A DNA stretch of 64,000 nucleotides. It comes from SAR86 cluster bacterium. Its GTDB lineage: Bacteria > Pseudomonadota > Gammaproteobacteria > Magnimaribacterales > Magnimaribacteraceae. The position numbers were made by a program, and so were the translations under genes. The notes under the pieces were generated by a model. It was not told the DNA's origin. It searched no databases and saw nothing but the letters and a program-made list of their open reading frames with translations. Shown piece after piece: positions 45,208-54,563 of the stretch; positions within the stretch are counted from its first letter, which is position 1; the number at the start of each line of letters is the position of its first letter. The stretch lies in contig JAQWNM010000007.1 in assembly GCA_029268615.1 (NCBI GenBank), positions 62,001-126,000 on the forward strand, read 5' to 3'.

Positions 45208-46266
45208 CTATTTAAAGTGTTTTTCAATTAATTCCCACCCAGCATCAGCTAATCCTCTTGCACCACTCGCTCTTTCTGCTGCTTGTTTACTCGCTGCCGT
45301 TCCATCTCTTACTCTTCCCATTATTCCCTGTAGAATACCTGCAAGTTTAAAAAGATTATATGCAGTATATAGATTCCACTCCTCTGATAAGTCTATTCCC
45401 ATCTTTTCGCTATACATCTTTACATAATCTTGAATAGCTGGGATTCCTTTTTCTTTACAATATTTTGAGTCAGCTAACTTATCATTTAAAGTAAATTGAA
45501 GGCAGTGATAATTAAAATCAGCACAAGGGTCTCCTAAAGTTGAAAGTTCCCAATCAAGTATAGCGATCACATTAGGATCAGTTTTTCCTACCATAACATT
45601 GCTTATACTGTAGTCTCCATGGACAATACTAGTCTGTTTCTCAACTGGAAGGTGATCGGGAAGCCATTTAATTAAATTATTCATAGATTCAATATTTTCT
45701 GTCTCGGAATCAATATATTGTTTAGACCATCTGGATACCTGTCTTCCAACATAATTTCCTGGCTTACCAAAATTTTCTAGACCTACTTCTTTTGGAATTA
45801 CTTTATGAAGTAAAACTAATGATTCATTCATTGATCGATAGACCTCAAACGCTTCATCTGAGTTTGAATCTTCCATTGCTGGATCCCATAAAACTCTTCC
45901 ATCTTTAAATTCCATGATATAAAAGGAAGTTCCAATAATATTCTCATCTTCACAAAGGAAATAACTTTTAGGTACAGGCACTTCTGTTTTATTTAAGGCA
46001 GATATAACTTTGTATTCTCGATCTACTGCGTGAGCTGATTTCAGTAAAGTTCCAGGAGGTTTTCTTCTCAAAACATAAGATTTATCTTGTGAGGTAATTT
46101 TATAAGTAGGATTAGATTGCCCTCCTTTAAATTCTTCTAAAAATATAGGCCCTTTGAATCCATCAATATTTTCTTTCATACAACCTTCTATGGCACTTAC
46201 ATCTATTTTATGCTTTTCTAAAACTTCCATAGTTCCGGTTTGTTGGTCTTGGTCTTTAGATAACAT
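45208..46266 (-). CDS. APH-fold acyl-CoA kinase-like phosphotransferase (ACAD10 / LvaA type)
   Basis: 352 residues. Kinase-fold motifs are GGQSNPTYKI (nucleotide loop), YVLRRKPPGTLLKSAHAVDR, the catalytic HGDYSISNVMV (H216, D218) and the metal-binding AILDWELSTLGDP (D238). This subgroup groups with the N-terminal kinase of ACAD10/11 and LvaA, which phosphorylate 4-hydroxyacyl-CoAs, rather than aminoglycoside resistance enzymes. First gene of the hydratase/MFS set. A start at Met13 (46230) is an alternative. Confidence 0.85.
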   Translation of the reverse strand: MLSKDQDQQTGTMEVLEKHKIDVSAIEGCMKENIDGFKGPIFLEEFKGGQSNPTYKITSQDKSYVLRRKPPGTLLKSAHAVDREYKVISALNKTEVPVPKSYFLCEDENIIGTSFYIMEFKDGRVLWDPAMEDSNSDEAFEVYRSMNESLVLLHKVIPKEVGLENFGKPGNYVGRQVSRWSKQYIDSETENIESMNNLIKWLPDHLPVEKQTSIVHGDYSISNVMVGKTDPNVIAILDWELSTLGDPCADFNYHCLQFTLNDKLADSKYCKEKGIPAIQDYVKMYSEKMGIDLSEEWNLYTAYNLFKLAGILQGIMGRVRDGTAASKQAAERASGARGLADAGWELIEKHFK

Positions 46267-46366
46267 AATTATTTACGATTTATTTTTTCCATATAACAGT
46301 GCGTTTAGGCAATGTTATATTGATTGTTTACCAAAAAAAACCCTTTTAGGCAAAACCAATTTTTTT

Positions 46367-46375
46367 TGATACTAT
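46367..46375 (+). promoter_or_regulatory. Extended -10 element upstream of the TonB receptor gene
   Basis: TGATACTAT matches the extended -10 form (TG-n-TATAAT-like) 42 bases before the receptor ATG; no good -35 is seen 17 bases upstream. The gene has GGGGAG at 46403-46408 as ribosome-binding site. I found no recognisable Fur box in the 150-base divergent spacer. Confidence 0.35.
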
Positions 46376-46416
46376 AAAACTATATATTTTATAGAAATTC
46401 TTGGGGAGAAAGTCAT

Positions 46417-48738
46417 ATGTATTTAAAATCTTTTGTGCGCTTACCTTTGGTGCTTGTTTTAATAACCACTGGTATAAGTTTTACAAGCGTGTCTTTTGGA
46501 GCGGAAGAAGACGATGTAGAGGAAATAATGGTTACAAGCAGAAGGATTTCTGAGAATTTGCAAGAAGTGCCAGTGGCAGTGACTGCATTCAATGAAACAG
46601 CTCTAGAAAGAATGCAAGTAACCACTATTAGAGATCTAGATACCATGGTACCTAATCTATTTATAGGAATGAATACGGCTGGGCCAAGTGCTGGTGCTAT
46701 TTTTATGAGAGGCCAGGGTTATGGAGGTATTGAAAAAACGCAAACTTCACCGGTTGGAGTTGCTATAGATGGTGTTTTTATGGGTTCAACTACAGGAATG
46801 TTGTTAGATACCTTTGATGTTCAGCAAATTGAAGTTAATAGAGGTCCTCAAGGAGTTCTGTTTGGAAAGAATACTTCAGCTGGAACAATCCAACTAAGAA
46901 GAACTGATCCTACGGGAGTTCTTGGTACTAAGGTATCTGTGAAAGTTGGAGATTATGGTAATAAAGTTTATAGAGCTATTCAAAATCTTCCTGGTGATAC
47001 TGTGAAAGTAAAATTAGGTCTTACTTCTAAAAAAATGGATGGCTATTGGACAAATACCTTTAAAGGAGAAGATACTGGCGCAATTGATTATGAAGCTAAA
47101 TTACTTCAAGTTCTTTGGGAGCCGACGGATACTTTTAGTGCTCACTTGAGATATGACTCAATTAGAGATAATTCAGATATACCTCCTCAAGACCCTAGGT
47201 CTGATGGACCTGATCCATTTGAAAATAGAGCTGATACCGACGAGTTTGTTCAGTATATGGTAGATAACACTTCATTAACTTTAGAATGGGATACCAGTTA
47301 TGGTTCTTTAACTTACATAGTAGCTAATTCAAATAGTTATGACAGAGTTAAGCAAGATTTTGATGGCATGTCTTTTACTGATGCAAGCATTGGTTTCGCT
47401 CAGTTACATACCGATAGAAGGCAGAATTTTGATGTATTTACTCAAGAACTTCGTTTATCTGGAGAGAGTGGACCTTTATCCTATCAAATAGGGGCTTATT
47501 TGTATGAAGATGAAATTGATTTCTGGCAGTCTTCAAATAATTTCTTAAATTTCCCAGTTGATGCTACTTCTAGTTTTTTAGGTTTTTTGCCTCCTGATGT
47601 GGCTTGTGCAGCTTTGGGGTCTACACCTAATCCTGGATGGTTAGCTAAAGGAATAACAAAATGTTATTTTCCTCTAGCACCTACTTTTGCAATTAATGAG
47701 CAGAACACTGATTCCAAGTCCTTTTTTGCAAACTTTATTTGGGCAGTTAATGACAAATTAGATATCGGGATTGGCGCAAGAAAAATAGATGAAGATAAGT
47801 ACTTTAATACTCGTCTCGATTTGCAAGCTGGTGGAAGCTCAGTTCCTTTTCAAGAATTAGGTGACAGCTGGGGTGATACAGTCACAAGGTTGAGTGCAGA
47901 TTATCAAGTTTCGGATGATATCTTGGTATATGTTTCTAGATCAGAAGGTTTTAGGTCAGGCGGTTACAGTATGAGAGGTGTTAGGGCTAAATTTACTTTT
48001 GAACCAGAACTTGTTGAACAGACAGAGTTTGGAGCAAAAATGCAGTTTATGGATGGAAGGGCAACCCTAAATATAGCAGCTTTTGATACTACGGTAGAAG
48101 GTCGTCAGTTCCAAACAATTGTGAGTGTAGCTTATCCTCCTGGTACTGACACGGTAATAAACAACCATGCTGAGACAGAAATAGATGGTGTTGAAGTTGA
48201 ATATTCTTTTGAATTAGGTAATGGATTCTCATTAATGGGTACATATGCCCATCAAGAGGGCGAAACTACTAAATCAGTTCAAAGCAGTTTATTGGTTCCA
48301 ATTGGTCCTGACTGTATATATGGAACAGCTGATGATGGCTTGTGGTGTACTGATGATCCAGATGGAACAGTAAGTTTTGGAGGCCTTCCTACTGGAAGAA
48401 CTCCTGAAGATACTTTTTCTGTTGGACTTTTACATGAAACACAAATAGGACAAGGGTCATTAACAACCTACATATCTCATAAACAGATGGATGAATTCTA
48501 TATTGTAGATAAGGCTGTAGGTGGTACTGGAGTTATTGAGCCTAAATATGATATTACTGATATCAGTATTGCGTATGTTTGGTCAGATGCAAATGCTAGA
48601 TATTCAGTTACAGCTTCTGGTAAGAATTTATCAGATACTGAGTATCATGAACAAACACTTCAGTTATTTGGAGCTGGTGGTTTCCAGGGTTGGGGAGCTC
48701 CTCAAACTTGGGGTTTAGAATTTATGGCTGAATTCTAG
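46417..48738 (+). CDS. TonB-dependent outer-membrane receptor
   Basis: 773-residue beta-barrel importer energised by TonB. A signal peptide (to about residue 28, ending SVSFGA) is followed by the TonB-box region EEIMVTSRR and the plug domain (VPVAVTAFNE, RGPQGVLFGKNTSAG). The 22-strand barrel ends in LEFMAEF with the terminal Phe that BamA needs. Of the iron-complex-receptor-like clade common in marine bacteria for non-iron ligands. Divergent from the kinase/hydratase/MFS genes across 150 bases. Confidence 0.92.
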   Translation: MYLKSFVRLPLVLVLITTGISFTSVSFGAEEDDVEEIMVTSRRISENLQEVPVAVTAFNETALERMQVTTIRDLDTMVPNLFIGMNTAGPSAGAIFMRGQGYGGIEKTQTSPVGVAIDGVFMGSTTGMLLDTFDVQQIEVNRGPQGVLFGKNTSAGTIQLRRTDPTGVLGTKVSVKVGDYGNKVYRAIQNLPGDTVKVKLGLTSKKMDGYWTNTFKGEDTGAIDYEAKLLQVLWEPTDTFSAHLRYDSIRDNSDIPPQDPRSDGPDPFENRADTDEFVQYMVDNTSLTLEWDTSYGSLTYIVANSNSYDRVKQDFDGMSFTDASIGFAQLHTDRRQNFDVFTQELRLSGESGPLSYQIGAYLYEDEIDFWQSSNNFLNFPVDATSSFLGFLPPDVACAALGSTPNPGWLAKGITKCYFPLAPTFAINEQNTDSKSFFANFIWAVNDKLDIGIGARKIDEDKYFNTRLDLQAGGSSVPFQELGDSWGDTVTRLSADYQVSDDILVYVSRSEGFRSGGYSMRGVRAKFTFEPELVEQTEFGAKMQFMDGRATLNIAAFDTTVEGRQFQTIVSVAYPPGTDTVINNHAETEIDGVEVEYSFELGNGFSLMGTYAHQEGETTKSVQSSLLVPIGPDCIYGTADDGLWCTDDPDGTVSFGGLPTGRTPEDTFSVGLLHETQIGQGSLTTYISHKQMDEFYIVDKAVGGTGVIEPKYDITDISIAYVWSDANARYSVTASGKNLSDTEYHEQTLQLFGAGGFQGWGAPQTWGLEFMAEF

Positions 48739-48755
48739 AATTTATTACAAATACT

Positions 48756-48788
48756 AAAAACGGCCAGTTTTATCTGGCCGTTTTTTTT
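48756..48788. terminator. Bidirectional rho-independent terminator
   Basis: AAAAACGGCCAG (48756-48767), a six-base loop, CTGGCCGTTTTT (48774-48785) and further T residues form a textbook hairpin 18 bases after the TonB-receptor stop. The A-tract on the other side makes it work for the convergent pteridine-reductase gene as well, whose TAA (48787-48789) lies at its edge. It is the clearest terminator in the window. Confidence 0.9.
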
Positions 48789-49524
48789 ATGAAAGAGATC
48801 TTCCTCCATCAATATTTATCACTTGACCAGTCATATACTTAGATTGAGAAATAAAATAAGCTGCAGAGGCTATATCAGCTGCTTCACCTGTTCTGCCAAG
48901 AGGGATGGTTTTTAGAATAGTTTCTCTTTCTAAAGAGCCTTCATTATTTTTTAATTCAGGCCACAACATAGCTCCAGGGGCAATTGCGTTTACCCTAATT
49001 TTTGGACTCAATTCTTTAGCAAAAGATTTTGTAATAGCTTCCAATCCAGATTTAGCAGCAGAATAAAGACTAAACTGGTCAATACCTTTTTTGGCCATAG
49101 CATCAGAAATATTAATAATACAACCTTCATTTTTTTTCAGTAGGTCTTTTAGACCCTTTATCAATATGAAAGGAGAGATTAGGTTGGTGAATGATAAGTC
49201 ATACCAATCTTCCAAGTTTGCTTTATTTATAGGCGTAGGATAAAAACTAGACGCATTGTTAATTAAAATATGAAGGTTTTTATTTTCTTTTTTTATTTCT
49301 TTTAATAAATTAGTTACAGAATCAGTTTCAGTAAGATCAGCTTGGTATATTTTACAAGAATTATTTCTTAACTTATTCAAGTTAATTGATAATTCTTCCG
49401 CTTCTTTAGAAGAATTATTGTAATGAATAGCTACATCATAATTCTTCTTATGAAAGTATTCAGATAAGCTCTTCCCAATTCTTTTTGCCCCTCCGGTCAC
49501 CAAAACAACCTTGTTGTTATTCAA
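48787..49524 (-). CDS. Pteridine reductase-like short-chain dehydrogenase (FolM type)
   Basis: 245-residue SDR. The cofactor loop is TGGAKRIG, with basic residues that suit NADPH. The active site Y154-xxx-K158 lies in LYSAAKSG, and [10 protein letters not shown] is diagnostic of pteridine reductases, which regenerate tetrahydro- or dihydropterins and folates. The start is TTG at 49524, overlapping the cca stop by eight bases; no in-frame ATG is available. folB/folK lie 6 kb away, so a folate role is reasonable (inference). Confidence 0.85.
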   Translation of the reverse strand: MNNNKVVLVTGGAKRIGKSLSEYFHKKNYDVAIHYNNSSKEAEELSINLNKLRNNSCKIYQADLTETDSVTNLLKEIKKENKNLHILINNASSFYPTPINKANLEDWYDLSFTNLISPFILIKGLKDLLKKNEGCIINISDAMAKKGIDQFSLYSAAKSGLEAITKSFAKELSPKIRVNAIAPGAMLWPELKNNEGSLERETILKTIPLGRTGEAADIASAAYFISQSKYMTGQVINIDGGRSLS

Positions 49525-50608
49525 CTCTTAGAACCTCCTTTATTAGTATTAACCTTTTTTCTGCTAAATTTTTACTAATATTTTTTCCAGATTTATTCAT
49601 ATAGTTTTTATCAGGTACTATTTCTATAGATCTAATCAGTAACTCTTCCCAATTTATTTTTGGGTATTTATAATAAATAGAAAGTTTTTCTAAGGCCGGC
49701 AATAATGCTTGAGCTCTTTCTGGCCTTCTCAAGGCATCACATTTTAAAAGAACTTTAAGAATATTTTCTGGAGTTACTTCTTTTTTTTCTAGAAAACTTA
49801 GCAGATTACTTAATACTTCAGCCGATTCAATAAATTTCTTTGGAGCCTTGAAGGATTTACTAATTCTTTCAACAGAGCCAGAGTAGCTACAAAATACTGA
49901 CCAAACTATTTCAGGAGAAAATTTATATTTTGTAATTATTTTTAGAGCTCCTTTTGATTTTTGATATCCTTCGGAAGCTTCTGTGCTTATTTCTCGAAGA
50001 GCATCACAAGAGTTAAGAACTTCAAAAAATTCTTCTGGATTCTCTTCACTTAAAGCTTTAATAGTTTCTTGCCATATTCTTTCTTTAGAGAGGGTGTTGA
50101 TTTCACCTGAAGAAGAGATTGATTTCATGGTTTTCAAAGTTTCATCTTCTATGAAGAAATCTAAGTGAGCAAGTTTTGCTTTGAATCTAGCAACTCTCAA
50201 TACTCTTAAAGGATCCTCTGAAAATGCCGAAGATACTTTTTTGAGTATTTTATTTTTTATATCATTTATGCCTCCATAAGGATCAATAAGATCATTATTT
50301 TCTACGTTCTGAGCTATTGCATTTATAGTTAAGTCTCTTCTAATTAAATCTTCTTCTAGGCTAACACTAGAATCGCTATAAAAAGTAAATCCTTTATGGC
50401 CTAGTCCAGTTTTTCTTTCTTTTCTTGCTAAGGCATACTCTTCTTTAGTCTTAGGATGCAAGAAAACAGGAAAATCCTTTCCTATAAGCTTAAAACCCAA
50501 TTTTTCCATTTCAACAGGTGAGGCACCTACAACTACCCAATCCTTTTCCTTTGAGGGTATTTCAAGGATTAAATCTCTTACAGCACCGCCTACAAGGTAA
50601 ATTTTCAT
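49517..50608 (-). CDS. cca: CCA tRNA nucleotidyltransferase
   Basis: Class II CCA-adding enzyme repairing tRNA 3' ends. 363 residues. [12 protein letters not shown] is the nucleotidyltransferase G motif, [10 protein letters not shown] carries the metal-binding acidic residue, and ARKERKTG and [15 protein letters not shown] (motif B region) follow. It is shorter than E. coli Cca (412) and ends without the HD domain. Four bases separate it from apaH. Confidence 0.94.
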   Translation of the reverse strand: MKIYLVGGAVRDLILEIPSKEKDWVVVGASPVEMEKLGFKLIGKDFPVFLHPKTKEEYALARKERKTGLGHKGFTFYSDSSVSLEEDLIRRDLTINAIAQNVENNDLIDPYGGINDIKNKILKKVSSAFSEDPLRVLRVARFKAKLAHLDFFIEDETLKTMKSISSSGEINTLSKERIWQETIKALSEENPEEFFEVLNSCDALREISTEASEGYQKSKGALKIITKYKFSPEIVWSVFCSYSGSVERISKSFKAPKKFIESAEVLSNLLSFLEKKEVTPENILKVLLKCDALRRPERAQALLPALEKLSIYYKYPKINWEELLIRSIEIVPDKNYMNKSGKNISKNLAEKRLILIKEVLRVE

Positions 50609-50612
50609 TTGT

Positions 50613-51449
50613 CTAATTTACAACATTAGAATTAAATTCTCGACCATCTTCTAGTCGTAAGGCTTTAAGGGGGTTACCCCATACACAACCTGTATCCAAG
50701 GCAGAGATATTTTTTTTATCTATTTTACCTTTCAAGGATGACCAATGCCCAAATAAAATATGTCTGTTACCTTTTAATATTTTAAGATTATGCTTAAACC
50801 AAGGAAGAAAACCTCTAGGAGAATCATTAGCAGGACCTTTACAAGTTAAATTTAGTCCATTCTCTTCGGAGAAGAATCTCATTCTAGTCAAGTAATTAGT
50901 ATTTAATCGAAGAATCTCCAAATAAGAAATTTCTGGATATTCTTTAGGGGGTAAATTACTAAAAATACAAGATAAATAAAGCTTTCTATCTTTAGAATTT
51001 TTTAACATTTTTTCAATAGATAAAGATGCATTCAAGGCTTCGTCCAAGTCCCAATGAGGTGGAATTCCTGCATGCGACATAATAAATTCTCTTTGACCAA
51101 TTGAAGTTTCTAAAGGCTCTACATGTACCAGTGGGATTTTTGAGATCCAATCTATGTAAAGGTTTTTTTTATCTGTCTTCAAAATTTGCTCAAGAGTATC
51201 TTCCTTGCGCATTTGTCTTACTTCTTCAAGAATTGCTAACAAGTGAAGATCATGGTTTCCAAGAACAATATTACAATTATTCTTTATAGAATAAATAAGG
51301 TCTAAACATTCAAGCGAATTAGGTCCAACATTTACAAGATCTCCAGTTAGCCATAACTTATCAGTAGAAGTGTCAAATGAAATTAACTCAAGAATAGATG
51401 AAAACTCGTTATAACATCCTTGTATATCACCAATTGCATAGTTTGCCAT
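50613..51449 (-). CDS. apaH: Diadenosine tetraphosphatase (symmetrical)
   Basis: Metallophosphoesterase hydrolysing Ap4A to two ADP. 278 residues. Starts [16 protein letters not shown]. Metal motifs [24 protein letters not shown] and FGHWSSLKG are in order. In enterics apaG lies between rsmA and apaH; here only two bases separate rsmA and apaH, so apaG is missing. Confidence 0.96.
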   Translation of the reverse strand: MANYAIGDIQGCYNEFSSILELISFDTSTDKLWLTGDLVNVGPNSLECLDLIYSIKNNCNIVLGNHDLHLLAILEEVRQMRKEDTLEQILKTDKKNLYIDWISKIPLVHVEPLETSIGQREFIMSHAGIPPHWDLDEALNASLSIEKMLKNSKDRKLYLSCIFSNLPPKEYPEISYLEILRLNTNYLTRMRFFSEENGLNLTCKGPANDSPRGFLPWFKHNLKILKGNRHILFGHWSSLKGKIDKKNISALDTGCVWGNPLKALRLEDGREFNSNVVN

Positions 51450-51451
51450 AT

Positions 51452-52234
51452 TTATAAAGAGTTTATCATTTCAGAAAGCTTTACAAACTTTTCTACGCTT
51501 AATTCTTCTGGTCTTTGAGATGGTTTTATCTCTAAAAGATCTAATTTTCTTAGAGGTAAAAAACTTTGTAAAGATTTTCCTATCATCTTCCTTCGTTTAG
51601 AAAATAAAATATTTGTCAATTTTTGGAGTGTTTTACAGGTCTCAGAATTAAATGAAACATTCCTAATTGGTTTAATTTGAATAATAGAGCTATCAACGTC
51701 AGGGATAGGTCTGAAGCATTCTGAAGACACAGAAAATAATAAGTTTATTTCATTTAAATATTGGGAAATAATACTTAACCTTCCATAAGATTTACTTCCA
51801 GGTTTTGCTATTAATCTTTCAGCAAATTCTTTTTGAAACATAAAGTGACAATCTTTTATATATTGACCATAGTTATAAGCCCAAAAAAGAATAGGAGAAG
51901 ATATATTATATGGAAGGTTTCCCACCATTCTAATTAATGAATTATTCTTATTTAATAGAATTTTTTTTAGATCAAATTTAAGGATATCTTCATTAAAGAC
52001 CCTAAAATCTTTATTAATTTTCTTTAAATGATCCAAAGAATTTATTAGGTCATTATCAATTTCAACGGCGTCTAAAAAGCCAGCAAGATTTATGATCTCA
52101 GATGTTAATGCTCCTCGACCTGGTCCAATTTCTAGAAAATGTTCTTTAGGGCTTGGATTTATATTCTTAATAATTTTATTAATAATATTCTTATCTACTA
52201 AGAAATTTTGGCCTAAATGTTTTTTTATTCTCAC
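51452..52234 (-). CDS. rsmA: 16S rRNA dimethyladenosine transferase (KsgA)
   Basis: Dimethylates A1518/A1519 in helix 45 of 16S rRNA. 260 residues. KKHLGQNFLVDKNI and FLEIGPGRGALT (SAM loop) open the protein. The catalytic NLPYNISSPILFW motif follows, and VDSSIIQI and FSKRRKMIG lie C-terminal. The start is GTG at 52234 (MRIKKHLG), matching the usual length. Five bases after pdxA. Confidence 0.96.
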   Translation of the reverse strand: MRIKKHLGQNFLVDKNIINKIIKNINPSPKEHFLEIGPGRGALTSEIINLAGFLDAVEIDNDLINSLDHLKKINKDFRVFNEDILKFDLKKILLNKNNSLIRMVGNLPYNISSPILFWAYNYGQYIKDCHFMFQKEFAERLIAKPGSKSYGRLSIISQYLNEINLLFSVSSECFRPIPDVDSSIIQIKPIRNVSFNSETCKTLQKLTNILFSKRRKMIGKSLQSFLPLRKLDLLEIKPSQRPEELSVEKFVKLSEMINSL

Positions 52235-52239
52235 AAATA

Positions 52240-53217
52240 TTAATTTAAGCTCATTGAGTAGGCTAGATTTGAAGCATTCAAAATGCTATTTTCATTAGCT
52301 TTTCCTGAACCAGCAAGATCATAAGCTGTCCCATGATCTACAGAAGTCCTGATGAATGGAAGTCCAAGAGTAATATTAATTATGTTTCCAAATCCACTAG
52401 ATTTAATTACAGGCAGTCCTTGATCGTGGTACATAGCAAGTATGGCATCTACTCCTTTCATGTTATCTTTTACGAACGCTGTATCTGCAGAATCTGGACC
52501 TATGATCTTATACTTTAAACCTCTTAATTTTTTAATTAATGGAATGAGTATATCTTTCTCCTCTTGTCCTAAGAATCCTCCATCTCCTGCATGAGGGTTC
52601 AGACCTAGGACTTTAATAACAGGATTATTTATCATCCATTTGGTTTGAAGGTCTTTTCTTATAATATTAATACATTGCTCTATATTTTCTTCAGTTATCA
52701 TTTTAGAGACTTTATTTAAAGGCACATGAGTAGTAGCAAGAGCAACCTTTAAAGAGTCATTTACTAACATCATTACTACTTTTGGAGTATTTGATAAATT
52801 AGCTAGAAATTCTGTATGACCGAGAAAATCTATTCCACCTTGATTAATTATTTGCTTATTAATAGGTCCAGTTACTAAAGCATCAAATTCTCCATTTAGT
52901 GTTCGGGTAGCAGATTCTTTTAGAATGGAAATAATGTAATGCGCATTTTTAGGATTAGATTCCCCAGTTATGATTTCTTCTGTCATATTTACTGGATGGA
53001 TAATCAAACAATCATCCTCTATATTTTCTTCATTACCAGAATATAATTTTATTTTGAGATTCTTTTTTAAATCTTTTGCTCTTTTTTCAAAAACATAGGG
53101 ATCTCCAAAAATAACAGGTAAATAATCTAATTGTCTTTGCGATGAAAATGCTTGGATACATATATCAGGTCCAATACCTGTGGGATCTCCTGGCGAGATT
53201 GCAAGCTTAACCTTCAT
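52240..53217 (-). CDS. pdxA: 4-hydroxythreonine-4-phosphate dehydrogenase
   Basis: NAD-dependent step of DXP-type pyridoxal phosphate synthesis. 325 residues. ISPGDPTGIGPDI opens the protein, GHTEFLA carries the first metal His, and LGLNPHAGDGGFLGQEE and AMYHDQGL the others. The start overlaps the surA stop by four bases. Conserved order surA-pdxA-rsmA. Confidence 0.96.
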   Translation of the reverse strand: MKVKLAISPGDPTGIGPDICIQAFSSQRQLDYLPVIFGDPYVFEKRAKDLKKNLKIKLYSGNEENIEDDCLIIHPVNMTEEIITGESNPKNAHYIISILKESATRTLNGEFDALVTGPINKQIINQGGIDFLGHTEFLANLSNTPKVVMMLVNDSLKVALATTHVPLNKVSKMITEENIEQCINIIRKDLQTKWMINNPVIKVLGLNPHAGDGGFLGQEEKDILIPLIKKLRGLKYKIIGPDSADTAFVKDNMKGVDAILAMYHDQGLPVIKSSGFGNIINITLGLPFIRTSVDHGTAYDLAGSGKANENSILNASNLAYSMSLN

Positions 53218-54536
53218 AGGCTAATTTTTATATCAACATATGCTTCAGATCTTAACTCTATTAAGGTTCTTTGAAGCTCTTCTTCATATTTTCTTCCATA
53301 AATTAATTGAAAAGCTCTATTTTTTCTTACCTCTTCACTAACGTCCTCATTTCTCCTGTCTAGGACTTCTAGAATATGCCACCCAAAGGATGACTCAAAC
53401 GGTTCACTGGTTTCTCCTATGTTTGTTGAGTCTAAGATCTTTGCAAATACTGGATCATATACTCCAGATACATTCCATCCTAAATTTCCTCCATCCATCT
53501 TACTTCCTGGATCTTCAGAAAACTCTTTAGCTAACTTAGAAAAGTCACCTTCATTTTTTAGCTGATCAGAAATAGTAGAGATTAATTGTTCAGTTTGTTT
53601 TTTTGTTCTTATTTCTGAAGGTTTAACTAGAATATGACGAGCTAATGTTTGATCTTCAAATTTTATTGAGTCGCCTCTTTTTTCAACTAGTCTCAGAATA
53701 TGAAGGCCGGCTCCGCTCCTTAAAGGTGTAGATAAAGAATTCAGAGATAAGTTTTTTACTATAGGCTCGAAAAGTGTAGGAAGTTCTACTAATTTTTTCC
53801 AGCCCATTTCTCCTCCTTCAAGGGCGCTCTGATCTGCTGAATAAATTGCTGCTAATTTTTCAAATTCTTCTCCATCACTATATCTAGTTGATATCTCTGT
53901 AACTTTCTTTTCAGCTGTCTCTTTTTCTTTATTTGAAGCATTCTTTTTGAGAGGAATGAGGATCTGTTGTATTCTATATTCTTCAGATAGACGAACCTGA
54001 CCTTCTTCTGAATTCAGAAAGTTTTCAATTTCTTGCTCACTAATATCAACTCTGGCACCTACCTTGCCCCTTTGAACTCTTTGAATAATCATTTCTTTTT
54101 TTATAGTTTCTCTTAAATCTCTATATGATATATTTTTACCTTCTAATGATTTTCTAAATTCATCAATAGAGAGAGAGTTTTGAGATGCAATTGCATTTAA
54201 TGATTCGTTAAGTTCCGCATCACTTATTCTCACCCCAGCTTTATCTCCTATTTGAAGTTGTATTTCTTCAATAATCATTCTTTCTAAAATTTGCTCTGTT
54301 AAGATTTTTTCAGGAGGTAAGGGGGTCGAGGTTTCTCTTAGACGACCTATAATTTCTTTTGTTCTCTTATTTAACTCAGATTCCATAATAATCCCTGAAT
54401 CTACAATTACCGCTATCCTATCCAAAAGTTCTATTTTAGCTGAGATTTTTTGAGGACTTATTAAGAGCAGGCTTGAAAAGATAAAAAAACCAAGCAATTT
54501 AACTTGGAAATTTGATTTAATGATTTCATTGTTCAT
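53214..54536 (-). CDS. surA: Periplasmic chaperone / peptidyl-prolyl isomerase SurA
   Basis: Escorts outer-membrane proteins to BamA. 440 residues: a signal peptide (to about residue 33, ISAK), an N-terminal chaperone domain beginning LDRIAVIVDSGIIMESEL, two parvulin domains (EYRIQQILIP... and LARHILVKPSE...) and a C-terminal helix. Internal GEMGWKK and GGNLGWNVSG are the parvulin motifs. 27 bases downstream of lptD, whose product is a known SurA client. Confidence 0.96.
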   Translation of the reverse strand: MNNEIIKSNFQVKLLGFFIFSSLLLISPQKISAKIELLDRIAVIVDSGIIMESELNKRTKEIIGRLRETSTPLPPEKILTEQILERMIIEEIQLQIGDKAGVRISDAELNESLNAIASQNSLSIDEFRKSLEGKNISYRDLRETIKKEMIIQRVQRGKVGARVDISEQEIENFLNSEEGQVRLSEEYRIQQILIPLKKNASNKEKETAEKKVTEISTRYSDGEEFEKLAAIYSADQSALEGGEMGWKKLVELPTLFEPIVKNLSLNSLSTPLRSGAGLHILRLVEKRGDSIKFEDQTLARHILVKPSEIRTKKQTEQLISTISDQLKNEGDFSKLAKEFSEDPGSKMDGGNLGWNVSGVYDPVFAKILDSTNIGETSEPFESSFGWHILEVLDRRNEDVSEEVRKNRAFQLIYGRKYEEELQRTLIELRSEAYVDIKISL

Positions 54537-54563
54537 TTGTTTTTATATTTTACTACTTATTTC

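Noticed and set aside
45208-46266. Aminoglycoside resistance phosphotransferase
   Set aside because: The fold is shared, but the GGQSNPTY and RRKPPG motifs and the MaoC neighbours fit the ACAD10/LvaA acyl-CoA kinase group.
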